Assembly (NCBI GenBank): GCA_026120185.1
Contig: JANUWF010000008.1
Span: 5,952,001 to 6,016,000, forward strand
Direction: 5' to 3'
Origin: Voacanga thouarsii
Taxonomy: Eukaryota > Streptophyta > Magnoliopsida > Gentianales > Apocynaceae
DNA length: 64,000 nucleotides
A program made the translations under genes and the position numbers. This document shows, piece after piece, positions 21,906 through 33,074 of this stretch (positions are counted from its first letter, which is position 1; each line of letters starts with the position of its first letter). The notes beneath the pieces are model-generated. The model ran no database searches and was not told where the DNA came from. It saw nothing but the letters and a program-made list of their open reading frames with translations.

Positions 21906-23898
21906 TGAAGCTTTGAATGTCTTAGGAAGCATGCATGTTAGTTAATAAAATGGGCCAGATAAATATGTGATTTAAAGCCTGTGATCCTTCGCTGTTTATG
22001 GTATGGGATATATCTCTGTACATCTCGTGGTTGAGGTTTAGGAAGGTTTGTAAATTTTTAATGTTTTGCTTAGCAATCATGAAAACCCGATTTGAAAGGG
22101 TATAGGCAGATGTGATTTTTGTTTTAATGAAAAACTGTAACAAACAAGCCACCTGTTGTGATTGCGAAGGAAGTTGCAGAGTTTCTAGGAAAAATTCGCA
22201 GAAGAAAATGAAAAAAAAATTAGAAGAAGAAGGACCAAATCGCGAAGCCACTAGCTCGAGCCAAGTCGAGCTAACCAGCAACAGCTCGGTGTGAGAGGAG
22301 CCGAGAAGCGGCTCAAGAGTCGCAGCAAGGTTTGTGCCAATCCTTGGCTCGACAGTTGCAGAGAGCATCCTAGGCAGGATGCGGTCACTGTAGTGACCAA
22401 ACATTGGGGCAGCCCGTGTGCCCATGGGTTGCGGGCACCCACCCACGGTTCATGGTCCATGGATTTTCCCATGGTCCATGATCTAGTGTGGTGGATTCAC
22501 AAGACCAAGAGGAATTTTTTTTTTCCTTGTTATTTTTGGGCTATTTCTTTTTTAGTTTTTGGTCTCATACTAGACGAAGTTATTATTTTTGTAATAGTTA
22601 ATATTCTTTGAATATTTTGTATGAAAAATAATAGTAAAAGATTTTTAAGATTAAATAAGACCATTAATTAATTTAATTAATGTGTTTAATTATATTATTT
22701 GGGTGTTTAAGTTTGAAAATAGAAAAGTATGGAAACGTTTATAGTTTTCTAACATGCTATTTATTTTAATTCCTATATGCACGTTTTCTCAAAAACTAAA
22801 GTCTTTGAAAATTTTTATTTGACAAAGAAAATTATTTTTCTTTAATAAAATGGTTAATTTTAACTTAAACAAAATTAATCCTTAGTTATTTTCTTAAAGG
22901 TTTTTATCCTTAACATAGAAAATATTTTGAATTTAGAAATTTTTGTAAGTTAAAATGGAAAACCATTTTAATTCATTTTAGCAAAGAAAAATTATTTTTG
23001 TCAAATAAACACTGGAGATCAAAATCTCTAGAAAGTTTTAAATGGAAAATTTTTTAAAATTAGTTAGTTTCTAACTTAAATAAAATTAATCCATGAGAAA
23101 ATTTTCCCAAAGGGTATAAACCTTGATATAGAAATTTTTATGGATTTAGATATTTTATTTTTAAGTTAAAAGAGAACTTAGTTGAAAATTTTCAAATGAT
23201 ATTTTCTAAGAAAACTCTTATTTAAAAAACTAAGTGGGAGAGGAGTTCCAACGGCCCCACGGCTTCCATCACAATCCTCAATAGAGATCGTGGGTCTCCT
23301 CGCGTCACCCTGGAATTGAACCCTTATATGATGGAGATACCACAAGGATCTAGAACTAATGAAATATGTAATTAATAACCTAGGACACGTACTATAATCA
23401 GCCAGCCCATGTTGGAGGTTATAGTACGAGACATGTCCATAGGAAATGAGAAAAAACGGCCATTAATAACCTAGGACACGTACTAATGAAAGATGTAATT
23501 AATGAAAGATGTAATTAATAACCTAGGACACATCTAGAACTAATGAAAGATGTAATTAATAACCTAGGACACGTACTATAATCAGCCAGCCCATGTTGGA
23601 GGTTATAGTGCGAGACATGTCCATAGGAAATGAGAAAAAACGGCCATTCCCTCGATGGAGTTATCTTCTAAATTATTACTTAGAAGGAAAATTTAATTTG
23701 TGGTGGTTATCACACTAATCTTAGGAAACTGTTAATCTTCCTAAGAAACTATGTCAGTTTTCCTAAGAGCCAAATTAATCATGTTAAAGATAATAGTGAT
23801 GGGGTTAGCTATTATCAATTTAATATAAGGATAAAACGCACAAAATTATTTTGTTTTCACAAATTTGAGAATTTCTTTTATTTTTTCAAATTTTAGAA
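21906..23898 (+). other. copia D untranslated leader, with GC-rich hairpins
   Basis: There is no gene. Bases 22240-22480 are GC-rich and full of inverted repeats: TAGCTCGA…TCGAGCTA (8-bp arms, 22252-22273) and GAGCCG…CGGCTC (22298-22314). CATGGTCCATG occurs twice, at 22451 and 22470. The rest is AT-rich. The 174-codon minus-strand open frame at 21922-22446 runs across these hairpins and resembles no known protein. Confidence 0.6.
23350..23648 (+). repeat. Two 115-bp direct copies, 184 bp apart, in the copia D leader
   Basis: Copies at 23350-23464 and 23534-23648 (CTAGAACTAATGAAA… to …AACGGCCATT) are almost identical. The spacer between them repeats smaller parts of the same unit (AATGAAAGATGTAATTAAT). 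Confidence 0.85.
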
Positions 23899-24715
23899 AT
23901 GGTTGGTGGAGGTTCTTTCAGTCCCTTAGCCATTATTCTCCGTGAGAATAAGCTAATGGGCCCAACTATGGGGATTGAAAAAGGAACCTGGACATAATAC
24001 TCACAGTCGAGGAGTATAACTATGTCCTTTACGAGACCTGCCCTGTGATCGGGGAAGGCTCCACTGATGAGGAGCGTGAGGCTGAGAAGGCATGGAAAAA
24101 GGCTGATAAGATGGCACGATACTATATGTTAGCCTCCATGTCAAATGTGCCCCAATCCAAACATGAGCACATGGCAACTGCATACAATATCAGTACATTA
24201 CTAGCCATGATGTTTGCGAACAAAAGCCGACCCGCAAGGCAGGAGGCTCTTTGAACAATCATTAACACTAAGATAGCTGAGGGAGCATCAGTCAGTACAT
24301 GCTAAAAATAATTGCTGCTTTCAAGGAAGCGGAGGTCTTAGGGGATATTATTGACCCCAATAGCTAAGTGGACATGGTTCTCAAATCTCTGTTGGGCTCT
24401 TTTACTCAATTTAAGTTGAATTACAACATGAATAAGTTAAACATGAGTTTAACTAAATTGATGAAGAAGTTCCAGGTAGCAGAGAGAGTCATGAAGCCAT
24501 AAGCAAGGGCTATGATGGCTTCTTCTTCAAGAACTAGGCACAAGCCCAAAAAGTTCTAAAAGAAGAAGGGTAATGCAATGTATCAGCCTAAATCCCAACC
24601 AAAAGATAAACCCAATGGCAAATGCTTCAACTGTGGGAAGAAGGGACAATGAAAAAATGAGTGTCTAGATCTTCAAGCTAAAAACAAAAAATCCCACAGG
24701 TAATATTTTTTATCT
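23899..24715 (+). pseudogene. copia D gag remnant
   Basis: Starts ATGGTTGGTGG. After a one-base frame change and a TGA it reads KRNLDIILTVEEYNYVL, then EREAEKAWKKADKMARYYMLASM, the typical capsid region of plant copia gag (UBN2-type). Stops cluster from 24252. Near 24620 a zinc knuckle begins KCFNCGKKGQ and is then broken by a stop in place of the tryptophan. Gag would form the particle and bind RNA. It is followed directly by protease sequence. Confidence 0.82.
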
Positions 24716-26215
24716 AGAGTCTATATCAATGGCTAGATCAACTTCTACTTGGATTGTTGATTCAGGAGTTACTAATCACATCTGTAACTCCTTGCAGGGG
24801 TTTAGAAAGATTAGAAGACTCCAGAAGGGCGAACATGGACTACGTGTAGGAAATGGAGCACAAGTTTAGGCCCTTGCAGTGAGAGAACTGGAACTTACTT
24901 TTAATTGTAATAGAATAGTTGTATTAAAGGATGTTTTATTTGTTCCTAGTTTTGGATAGAATTTTGTTTTAGTTGCAAAACTAATAAATCAAGGATATTA
25001 TGTTTTTTTCCATTCTAGTATAACTATCAGTAGAAATGGAGAAGTTATATGTACTGGGCACATGTATGGAAATCTATTCTTCATTAATTCTATTAACAAA
25101 TAGTTAAATAACGCTCAATCTGAACCTTTCAACAGGAAGAGAAAGACTAATATCAATGGCTCATATCTTTAACATCTAAGGTTGGGTCACATTAGCTTAA
25201 CCAGGATTTAGAGGTTAATCCATGATGGGCTTTTGAGCTCATTGAGATTAGAAAATTGGCCTCAGTATGAATCCTATCTTATGGGAAAAATAACCAAAAG
25301 GTCTTTCACCCGAAAGGCAGATAAAGCCAATAAGATATTGAGTCTTGCTCATACTAATGTGTGTGGTTCTTTGTCTACACCAGCAAGAGGGGGGTTCAAG
25401 TACTTCATTACCTTCACGAATGATTGTACTGGGTATGGTTATATTTACCTGATGAGACATAAGTCTAACTCTTTTGACAAGTTCAAAGAGTTTAATGCTA
25501 AAGTGGAGTGTTAGACAGGTAAACTAATCAAGACCTAACAATTAGATCATGGTAAAGAGTACCTCATTGGTGAATTCAAGGACTACATAATACATCATGA
25601 GACAGTATCCCAACTCTCTGTGCTAGAAACACCCCAGCAGAATGGAGTAGCTGAGAGAAGGAACAGGACATTAATGGAAATGGTCCAAAGTATGATGTCT
25701 CATGCTACTCTTCTAGTATCTTTTTGGGGATATATCCTAGAAACAGTGGTATATATTCTGAACTTAATGCCTTTCAAATCAGTACCTAGGATGCTCTATG
25801 AGATGTGGACTGGGCGTAAGTCTAGTCTAAATTATCTCAAGATATAAGGATGTCCAATTTATGTACTGATCAATAGAGATAAATTAGAACCAAGAACGGA
25901 ATTATGCTATTTTATTGGGTATCCAAAAGAAAAAAAGGTGGTTACTTTTATCATCCCAAGGAGAAAAAAACACTTGTGAGTACTAATACTAAATACTTAG
26001 AGGATGATCAAAGTACATCCACTAAAAGTTCAACTAGGTTGGAACTCGAGGAGAAGTTATCTTCTGAATCGACTTCTTCTAACTCGATTATAGAACAAGA
26101 AGAGGCACAGCCTCAGGAACCTATACAAACTGAGCCTCACTGTAGTAAGAGGATATCTATGGTTCCAGAAAGATGGACTGCAGAGGCTTTTGATCTAGTC
26201 TCCAACCATCAAGAA
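24716..26215 (+). pseudogene. copia D protease and integrase remnant
   Basis: The protease active-site region reads STWIVDSGVTNHIC near 24745 (copia protease usually D(S/T)G). The integrase core follows: 25233-25514 open with LAHTNVCGSLSTPARGG and YFITFTNDCTGYGYIYLM, then 25620-25847 with PQQNGVAERRNRTL (catalytic Glu) and a SFWGYILETVVYILN block. The C-terminal part lies at 25904-26218. Frame changes or stops separate these parts (25513, 25538, 25846). It lies between gag and RT in normal copia order. Confidence 0.84.
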
Positions 26216-27082
26216 TAAGATCCCACTAGATACGAGGAGGCTATTGCTAATACCGATGTGAACTTATGGCATGAAGCAATAAAAGCTGAGATTAAGTCTA
26301 TATACCTCATTCAGGTTTGGGATCTCGTGGCTTCACCTGAAGGGATAAAACCCTTTGGGTGTATAAGAGAAAGAGGGGAGTAGATGGGAAGGTGAAAATT
26401 TTTAAAGCTAGGCTTTTGGCGAAAGGGTATACTCAGAAAGAAAGTATCAATTGTGAGGAAACCTTTTTCCTGGTTGCCATGCTTAAGTCCATTTGTATCC
26501 TCCTTGTTATCGCATGTCATTATAACTACGAGATATAGCAAATGAATGTCAAGACAGCATTTTTAAATGGTCATCATACCGAAGACATCTATATGTCCCA
26601 ATTGAAAGGCTTTATTACTGAAGGCTAAAAACACATGGTTTGTAAACTAAAGAATCCATTTATGGACTTGAGCAAGTGTCCAGAGCATGGAACATTCGTT
26701 TTGATGAGACTGTAAAATTTTACGATTTTATTCAAAACGAGAATAAACCATGTGTATATAGGAAACTAGAAGGCATAAACATGGTTTTTCTTGTGCTATA
26801 TGTGGATGACATTTCACTCATTGGGAATTATGTAGGGACACTGTCATCTACTAAGATTTGGCTATCTAGTTAATTTAGTATGAAGGACTTGGATGAAGCC
26901 AGTTACATTCTCGGGATAAAGCTTCTTAGAAATAAAAATCAGAGAATATTAAGATTAACCCAAGCTACATACATTAATAAGATACTAGCCAAGTTAAACA
27001 TGGACACATGCAAGGGAGCATTGATCCCTTACAGACATGGGTTGTCTTTTGAAGGATCAAAACGGAAAACATCAAAGAAAAT
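26216..27082 (+). pseudogene. copia D reverse transcriptase remnant
   Basis: Readable blocks are VWDLVASPEGIKP, KARLLAKGYTQKE, AMLKSICILL, NVKTAFLNGHHTEDIYMSQL, the catalytic LVLYVDDISLIGN (about 26793-26832) and MKDLDEASYILGIKL (26880). The YVDD box is intact, but stops and frameshifts flank it. The sequence stops after KRKTSKKM in the RT-RNase H connection, where the LTR of copia F begins; RNase H is missing. Confidence 0.84.
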
Positions 27083-28830
27083 GTAGCGAAATTTTTTTTA
27101 GTTTTTCGAGCCACATCTAGGAGAGAGTACTTATTTTTATTTATTGGTCACGGATTAATTAACAAAGGGTCAGGTTGCACTGGAACTTGCATTGGAAGGT
27201 GAGAAGGAGGCGCCTGCAATTCGACCAATATTCCCCCCAATCTTCTACTCCTATGCATCAAGCATCTCTAAGCTTCCTCTCTTTGTCTTCCGGAGTATAA
27301 CTCTACCTTGCTCTTGGGTTAGCTTGGTGAAAGCTCCTTCTTTGGATAATCAAGATACTCTCCAAGAGAGAAAAAAGAGAAGAACGTGGAACAGAGAGAG
27401 GGGAAGAGACGGCACACCAAAGAATGAAGGAAAAAAAACGTTGTCTTTTTTTTTTCTTTCTATTTTTCGGCCAGCCTTAAGGCTTTCTCAAACCTTAATG
27501 GCCGAAATCATCAAGCCCTAATGGGCTTGGTGCTGTGCTCATAAATCAATTCACGATTGGCCCAATCATCTTAATTAATTAATTATCTTTTCTAGGCTTC
27601 ATTAAATACCTAAGACTAATTAATTAATTTTAATTGAACTCTTAATATATGTTAACATATATCAGCCCAATTAATTAATTTATTCTAGCCCAATCTTCTT
27701 AATTAATTAATTATTTTTTTGGGCCTTATTAAAACCCAAGACTAATTAATGAATTCTAATTGGACTCTTAGAATAAATTTTATTTCTCTTCCAAATAATT
27801 ATCCATCAAGCCCAAATTGTGTCTAAATAACACCAAGGTAACTTGAGCTACTCCGAGAACCAAGAGACATATTATTTATGGCTACTAAAATAACCAAAAT
27901 GCCCTTACTATTAAATAGCTGCATTTTACCATTTTATATATTTCCATTTCTCATGATATGAAAATATCGATCCCAAGAATAATATTACTAAAGCAATGTC
28001 TCCGACCTACAAGTGAAATGACGGAAACACCCCTCCATGTAACGCACATCAATGAGACAGGATAAACGCACTAACACCCATTTCAAAGACATCCACTATC
28101 CTTAAATCTCTAGTCCGATAATTTATGACTCACCTGAATGTACTTGCTTATAATTGGAAGCTACCTAAAAGTATACATTCTAGAGTCACGCTCCCAGAGC
28201 CCTAGATTGTTAGATTATCCTAGACAATCACAAGGGGGTGATTTAACTTCACTAAGTGAAGCATAGAAACTCTGTTATATGAGTTCGTCTTAACTAACTA
28301 GAATAATACACCCAACATATAAGGATATTGATCTTACAAAAGAAATCTCACCCAACATATATCAAAGTATAAAATCCTAACTTTGCCAAACCACCAACTC
28401 ATATTCAAGTATGAAGGTATCCGTCCACACTATTGCAATAATAGTCTAGTCTCTAAAATTATAGTACTTTAAGATAGACCACTACTACAAGTCTAGTTTT
28501 ACGTATTTGAAATATGCTTATGCCAATAATGTGAGTGAACTACTCATTGAATCAAGACAAACCGTTCCTCATTGGAAATCATGGCATAATAGTCTTGTAT
28601 TAATGAAATGCCTAGTTCCATCAAACGACTAAGAACTCAATTTTACTTGTATAACGGTACTCATGGTCTATTCCTTACTGTGAAGAATGACCCAACACAT
28701 AGACCATTACTTGCGATACATGGACCTTAAATGTGCAATTATATAAGAAACAAACTAAATTGAATGAATAGACCTTTTATTGTAATATATTCACACATAA
28801 TACATAGTCTTTGAGGGCATACTTCCAACA
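27083..28830 (-). repeat. 3' LTR of copia F (1.75 kb)
   Basis: On the minus strand it starts TGTTGGAAGTATGCCCTC and ends CGCTACA at 27083. The distal part is a pyrimidine-rich transcript leader. The left edge is inferred from where copia D homology ends, so it may be off by a few bases. Confidence 0.72.
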
Positions 28831-28840
28831 ACCTCTCACT

Positions 28841-29513
28841 TGCACTACAAAGACTAAGAAAGTCCATAAATGCCTACCCCTATGGCATCTAAGTGTCTGT
28901 GAGACACCTTTTCTGTCATAGGCTTGGTAAAGGGATCCACCAGATTATTGAAAGAGAAAATCTGATCAACCACAATCTCTCATTTTAGGATGAACACCCG
29001 AGTGAGGTAATACTTCCTCTTTATATTCTTGTCCTTCCTATGATTTTGAGGTTCCTTGCATTGTGACACCGATCTAGTGTTTTCACAATAAATCGTGATA
29101 GGCTTATCTATGTGCGGTACTACTCTAAGTTCTGTAAGGAACTTCTAAAGCCATACAACTTCTTTAGAAGCTTCTGAAGCAGCAACGTACTCAGCTTCCA
29201 TGGTAGAATTAACAATGTAGGATTACTTGATACTTCTCCATGAGATAGCTTCTCCGGATAAAGTGAAGACATATCCACTAATGAATTTTCTTTCATCTTT
29301 ATCCTCCTAAAAGTCTAAGTCTGTGTAACTAGTAGGAGCCAAATCATCAGCACGATGTACAAGCATATAATCTCTCGTTTTCTTGAGATATTTGAGTATA
29401 TAGTTTATAGCTTGCCAGTGAGCTTCCCCTGGGTTTAACTGGTATCTTCTAACCATGCCTACTGCAAAATAGATATCTGGCCTAGTATAAAGCATAGCAT
29501 ACATAAGACTTCT
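28841..29513 (-). pseudogene. copia F RNase H remnant
   Basis: At 29504-29307 (minus) MYAMLYTRPDIYFAVGM, then HWQAINYILKYLKKTRDYML, the start of the copia RNase H region. This is followed in pieces by EAISWRSIKQ, then MEAEYVAASEASKEVVWL (RNase H acidic residues) and NLVDPFTKPMTEK near the C-terminus, ending before the polypurine tract. At least four stops interrupt it. RNase H would degrade the RNA of the cDNA hybrid. Confidence 0.83.
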
Positions 29514-31380
29514 TGATGCGTATGGATTTGGGTATAAAAATCATATAAAAATTAAGCATATTCCCAATCAAGTTTACATTAAAACGTTAAACCTAAATTA
29601 CACATATAAGCAAGCGTACTCATCATTAACATAGCATAGGGTTCAAATGAGTGTCGATCCTCAAGGAACAAGTAACATTAATCCTATTTTTTCATTGTTT
29701 AATCAACTCAACAAAGTGAAAAAGAAATAAACTAAAACAAAAGAAAATAAAAATAAAAATATATACATGTCAAGGATGGAGAATTATGTAACTTAAGCCA
29801 TTGTCCAGACAAACATGATCTTAAAGAACCCAACCAGTATCATAACCAATCATTCTCTTGGCATCATGAAGGATGAAGGTAGATTCACTTCGATGGTCAA
29901 TCCATGAAATCACTATCCCCTAAATAAATTAGCATCACTTGGTCTGTCTCAACTAATTCACCTAAAAGACGCATTAAACACAATCCTTGATTAAATTTCC
30001 TTGGTCTGGTAAATTTAAAACATGAAATTAATCAATGAATCCTTAGTCTGGCAAACATCAATTTACCTTTAATTACTCAATCCTCAGTAATTAACCTCTT
30101 TGGTCTAGCAATTTAACAGCCAATAAATATGAAATTAATCAATTGAAACTACCATCAACCTCTTTGGTCTAGCAAGCTAATGAAAAGAAACAACCAATTA
30201 ATTTCGTAATACGCCCAAGTCATTAAATACCAAGAAGAACAATCAATTAATCAAAAGATAAAATAACTCTAAAAATCATAAATACCTAAAATAATGTCAA
30301 ATTACAATAAAACAATTAATATATCATTATTCAAGAAAAAGAAAACAAAGGAAAGAAATAGATACTCATAGACAAGCCTTCTTCTTCTTCCTTTGAAGAC
30401 CTTCTTGCACAACCCTCCTTAAATTATTTATCTCGAGAAAATATTGGTGATGCACTCCAAAATATATCTAAGTCTCTACATTGTGCACCCCCCTCTTCCT
30501 AGGGTAAATTGGCCTTTATTTTTAGACTTGCAAAATTCCTAAAAGAATCCTAAGTGAAGAAGAAGTAATTACTATAAAATATCCAAAACAAAAAAGGAAT
30601 AGAAATTGCAAATAAAAACCTAAATAAAATTCTAATGGTCTACCGTCTTTGACTTTTGAGAATTGGACTTCAATTTTGACTTCAATTTGAAATCTTGATT
30701 TTTGGCTGTTTGTCTTCTTGTCGTTTTCTGCTAAAGATTGCAATTGATGTTGAATTGCAATTGTTGAAGTTGGCTTCCAACTTGAGCCGTGTGGACCAAA
30801 ATTGCCCCGCCACAGAAATCCTTCAGTTTTTGTTGTGTCAGCTCAATTTGAGCCACCGAAGCTACTTCTCATTTTCTGTTTTGCCTTGCAATCGGCTCAC
30901 TTTGAGCCGCAAATCACCACCAAAAATTGCTACCGAATTCAACTTCCCTTTTGTCCTTTTATCTGCCAATTTTGTTGACCTTTGCTTTGCATCTTGGCCC
31001 CACCGATTTGTTTGCTTTTCTCAATTGTTTTCTTTTGCTGTCGGCTCAAGTGAGCCATGAAACTTCTGAAGCCGATTTCCCCACCCCCCCCCCCTTTTTT
31101 TTTTGCTGATTGCTGACAGAAATTCCTTCAATTACTCTGCACTTCTCTATTTTTCCAGTGGAAGATCGGCGCCAGCTCTTCTTCCTGGGCTGGTGCTAGT
31201 CTTATTCTAGAAAATCACCTAATTAGCTCCAATTTTTCCTTATTTTTGCATAAAATTATAGAAAAGTATTCTTATAAAGGAAATATCAAATAGGAAGGAA
31301 TATGACTAGTTATTTCACAATATATATCACAAAATAGCCTCAAATAATTAAGAAAAATATGACTAATTTAGGCCCTATCA
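29514..31380 (-). mobile_element. Solo gypsy (Athila/Tat-type) LTR, 1.87 kb variant
   Basis: Plus strand TGATGCGTATGGATTTGGG…GGCCCTATCA, the same family as 7407-8916 and collinear with it over the first 900 bases. It is about 350 bases longer because of an extra hairpin-rich block (30770-31060). There is no primer-binding site or polypurine tract. The left neighbour is copia F and the right neighbour the PTPD gene; the flanks show no duplication, so a deletion or recombination probably joined unrelated sides. The open frame at 30695-31060 is LTR sequence. Confidence 0.75.
30770..31200. other. Hairpin-rich block in the 1.87-kb gypsy LTR
   Basis: Four GAGCC/GGCTC hairpin motifs: GCTCAA.TTGAGC (30841-30853), CGGCTCA…TGAGCCG with a 3-base loop (30893-30909), GGCTCA.TGAGCC with a 2-base loop (31043-31056) and a looser one at about 30770-30786. 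A GGCGCC block follows at 31168-31173. Confidence 0.65.
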
Positions 31381-31381
31381 T

Positions 31382-32238
31382 GCATCTTCATTTATACCTT
31401 CTTTCGAGCCTCTACCTACCCAGCCTACGCAATTCTCTTACCCTACTTGTCCAATTTGGTATCAAAATCACCAACATAACAAAATCATAGTAGAAAAAAG
31501 GTATAGGCCCTCCTTAGATAATTCCTTGGGGCTTTCCACTAAGTTTAGGCGACTGGGGTGGGAGCTTATCATTAGACTGGAAAGTACTTATTGTCCTATG
31601 AGAGTAAGAGAGTTTTATGCTAATATGAAGAACAAGAAGAAAAACAACCTCCAGGTTATTTCTACTATGGTAAAAGGGGTACCTATTGAGTTTGAGAGGG
31701 CTAGATTAGCTAGGATTTTAGTAGTCCCTAATAAGAGGTCATGGATAGTTATAGACCATAATAACCAAAATATTATTTCTGAGCCTACCTGGGATGTGAG
31801 TGCTGTGAGGGTAAGTTTGAACATGTGGAGAAAAGGGCAAATAGGTCAAAATTATTACTACTCCAATAATGACCTTGAGGCTCAATTGCATGCCATAGTC
31901 TATATTTTTGCTTTTAATGTTTATTCTAAGGCTAGTGGCTTCAATGAGTCTAGGGTCCTTTATCTTTATATTCATAATAAGATGAGGAGGAGTGAGCCTA
32001 TTCCCCTTGCCCCTGTTATTATTCGGTCTATGAAAGAGGTTGTTTACTCTGGCATATCAGTTAAAGCCCTCAAATTCCCCTTGGTTATTGTGTGCATCCT
32101 GAGAGACTTTGGAGTGAGATTAGATGGAGAGCTTAGTGAGTCCACTACTGACCGAGACCTAGCAACTGCGCATACTTTGGTTTAGTGTGTGTATTGCTAT
32201 GATGAGAGGAATAGGCGATAGAAGAAGCCTTTTGAGGT
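31382..32238 (+). pseudogene. PTPD-type gypsy element protein, N-terminal part, left (plus) copy
   Basis: Open without a stop from 31382 to 32185. It starts mid-protein at the LTR junction (ASSFIPSFEPLPTQ); the minus copy shows that the ATG and an MSRRPRGL leader belong upstream. The core reads LGWELIIRLESTYCPMRVREFYANMK, the RE(F)YANL signature of the putative plant transposon protein domain, then VKGVPIEFERARL and LHAIVYIFAFNVYSKASGF. A stop at 32183-32185 interrupts it; the minus copy also has a stop here, so it may be older than the split. The frame then reaches the target site of copia B at 32239 and continues at 43057. The biochemical role of the domain is not established. Confidence 0.75.
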
Positions 32239-32243
32239 ACAAC

Positions 32244-33074
32244 TATTGGGTATCTCAAGCTCGTATCCTATACGGCGCAGTGGAAGAATAAAACGAGATA
32301 CCATCCTAGGACCCGCCTATGTGTGGAAAACAAGACCTAAAAATAATAAAGGTAACAGCATGTTACCTTTGTTTGATCGTCTGAAGAACAAAATTTCTTC
32401 TTCAAGTTGAAGCGTGATCCAGCAATCCGCTTGATCCAACTTCACGAGAGTGGAATGTCTAACCACTATAATCACAGTGTGTGATTATCTCTAACAGTAA
32501 TCCACACACAGGAATACTCAAGCACCAAAATTTCCTGTGCTAGCAGAATAAAAATGGCAGCTAGAGCTGTTTCACGTTTTCAGCAAAACGAGAAAGAAAG
32601 AGAGGAACATTAGTTGTGTGTTGCCTAGAGTGTCCGTTGATCCAACCTCAGCTAGGGTTCGATTATATCATATATATAACACCAAAAAATCCTGCTAAAA
32701 TTGAGAATTCTAATCCTATTAGAATTCCTTAATTATAATTGGAAACATCAAGTTCTTACAATTACAATTTGGACCATAAATTATAACTAATTATAATTTG
32801 TCCACAACAACTTCTCTTTCTCCCAATTAACCCCACTATGTTATTAAATAACATCTTGAGTATATAATCCTCTATTGTGTGTGACCTATTAGGTTTCCCA
32901 ATCAATTGGTAGAGAACATGAATTAATCAAAACGTCTTTAAGATTAATAATCTATAATTAATTAGAATTAATCCTATTAATTATAATCAGGATTGGTTTC
33001 TCAATTCATCAATTAATAAACCCATATTCCCATATCATGAGCGGTATCTAGCAACATATCATGACCACCCAATA
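32244..33074 (-). repeat. 3' LTR of copia B, distal piece
   Basis: The left end TATTGGGTATCTC mirrors the LTR end GAGATACCCAATA of copy C. A TATA-like run (TATATATA, 32671-32678) sits where copy C has a degraded TATA. The piece ends at the CAATA target copy of the nested element. Confidence 0.82.
32671..32678 (-). promoter_or_regulatory. Probable TATA box of the Angela-type LTR (copy B)
   Basis: TATATATA in AT-rich LTR sequence, placed upstream of the transcript-leader half of the LTR. Copies at 45879 and 53280 have TATGTATA at the aligned place. Confidence 0.45.

Larger units (their letters stand above)
6383..27082 (+). mobile_element. Tork-type Ty1/copia retrotransposon D, heavily interrupted and 3'-truncated
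   Basis: The 5' LTR starts TGTTGGGATGTATGCCC at 6383 and ends CA at 21890. It is split by a solo gypsy LTR and by a mariner-like element; the three LTR pieces (6383-7406, 8917-8950, 21087-21890) add up to about 1.86 kb. After it come the primer-binding site, a 2-kb leader, gag (from 23899), protease, integrase and RT. The sequence ends in the RT/RNase H connection at about 27082, where the LTR of copia F begins. No 3' LTR of D is present. Confidence 0.8.
27083..29513 (-). mobile_element. Tork-type copia F, 3' end only
   Basis: Minus strand: RNase H (29513-28841), polypurine tract AGTGAGAGGT (28840-28831), 3' LTR (28830-27083). The upstream part is cut at 29513/29514 by a gypsy LTR. It inserted into or replaced the 3' part of copia D. 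Confidence 0.78.

Noticed and set aside
21922..22446. 174-codon minus-strand open frame
   Set aside because: It lies in the untranslated leader of copia D across GC-rich hairpins, against the direction of the element, with no recognisable domain.
30695..31060. 121-codon plus-strand frame
   Set aside because: It lies in a minus-strand solo LTR and is produced by the hairpin block; no homology recognised.
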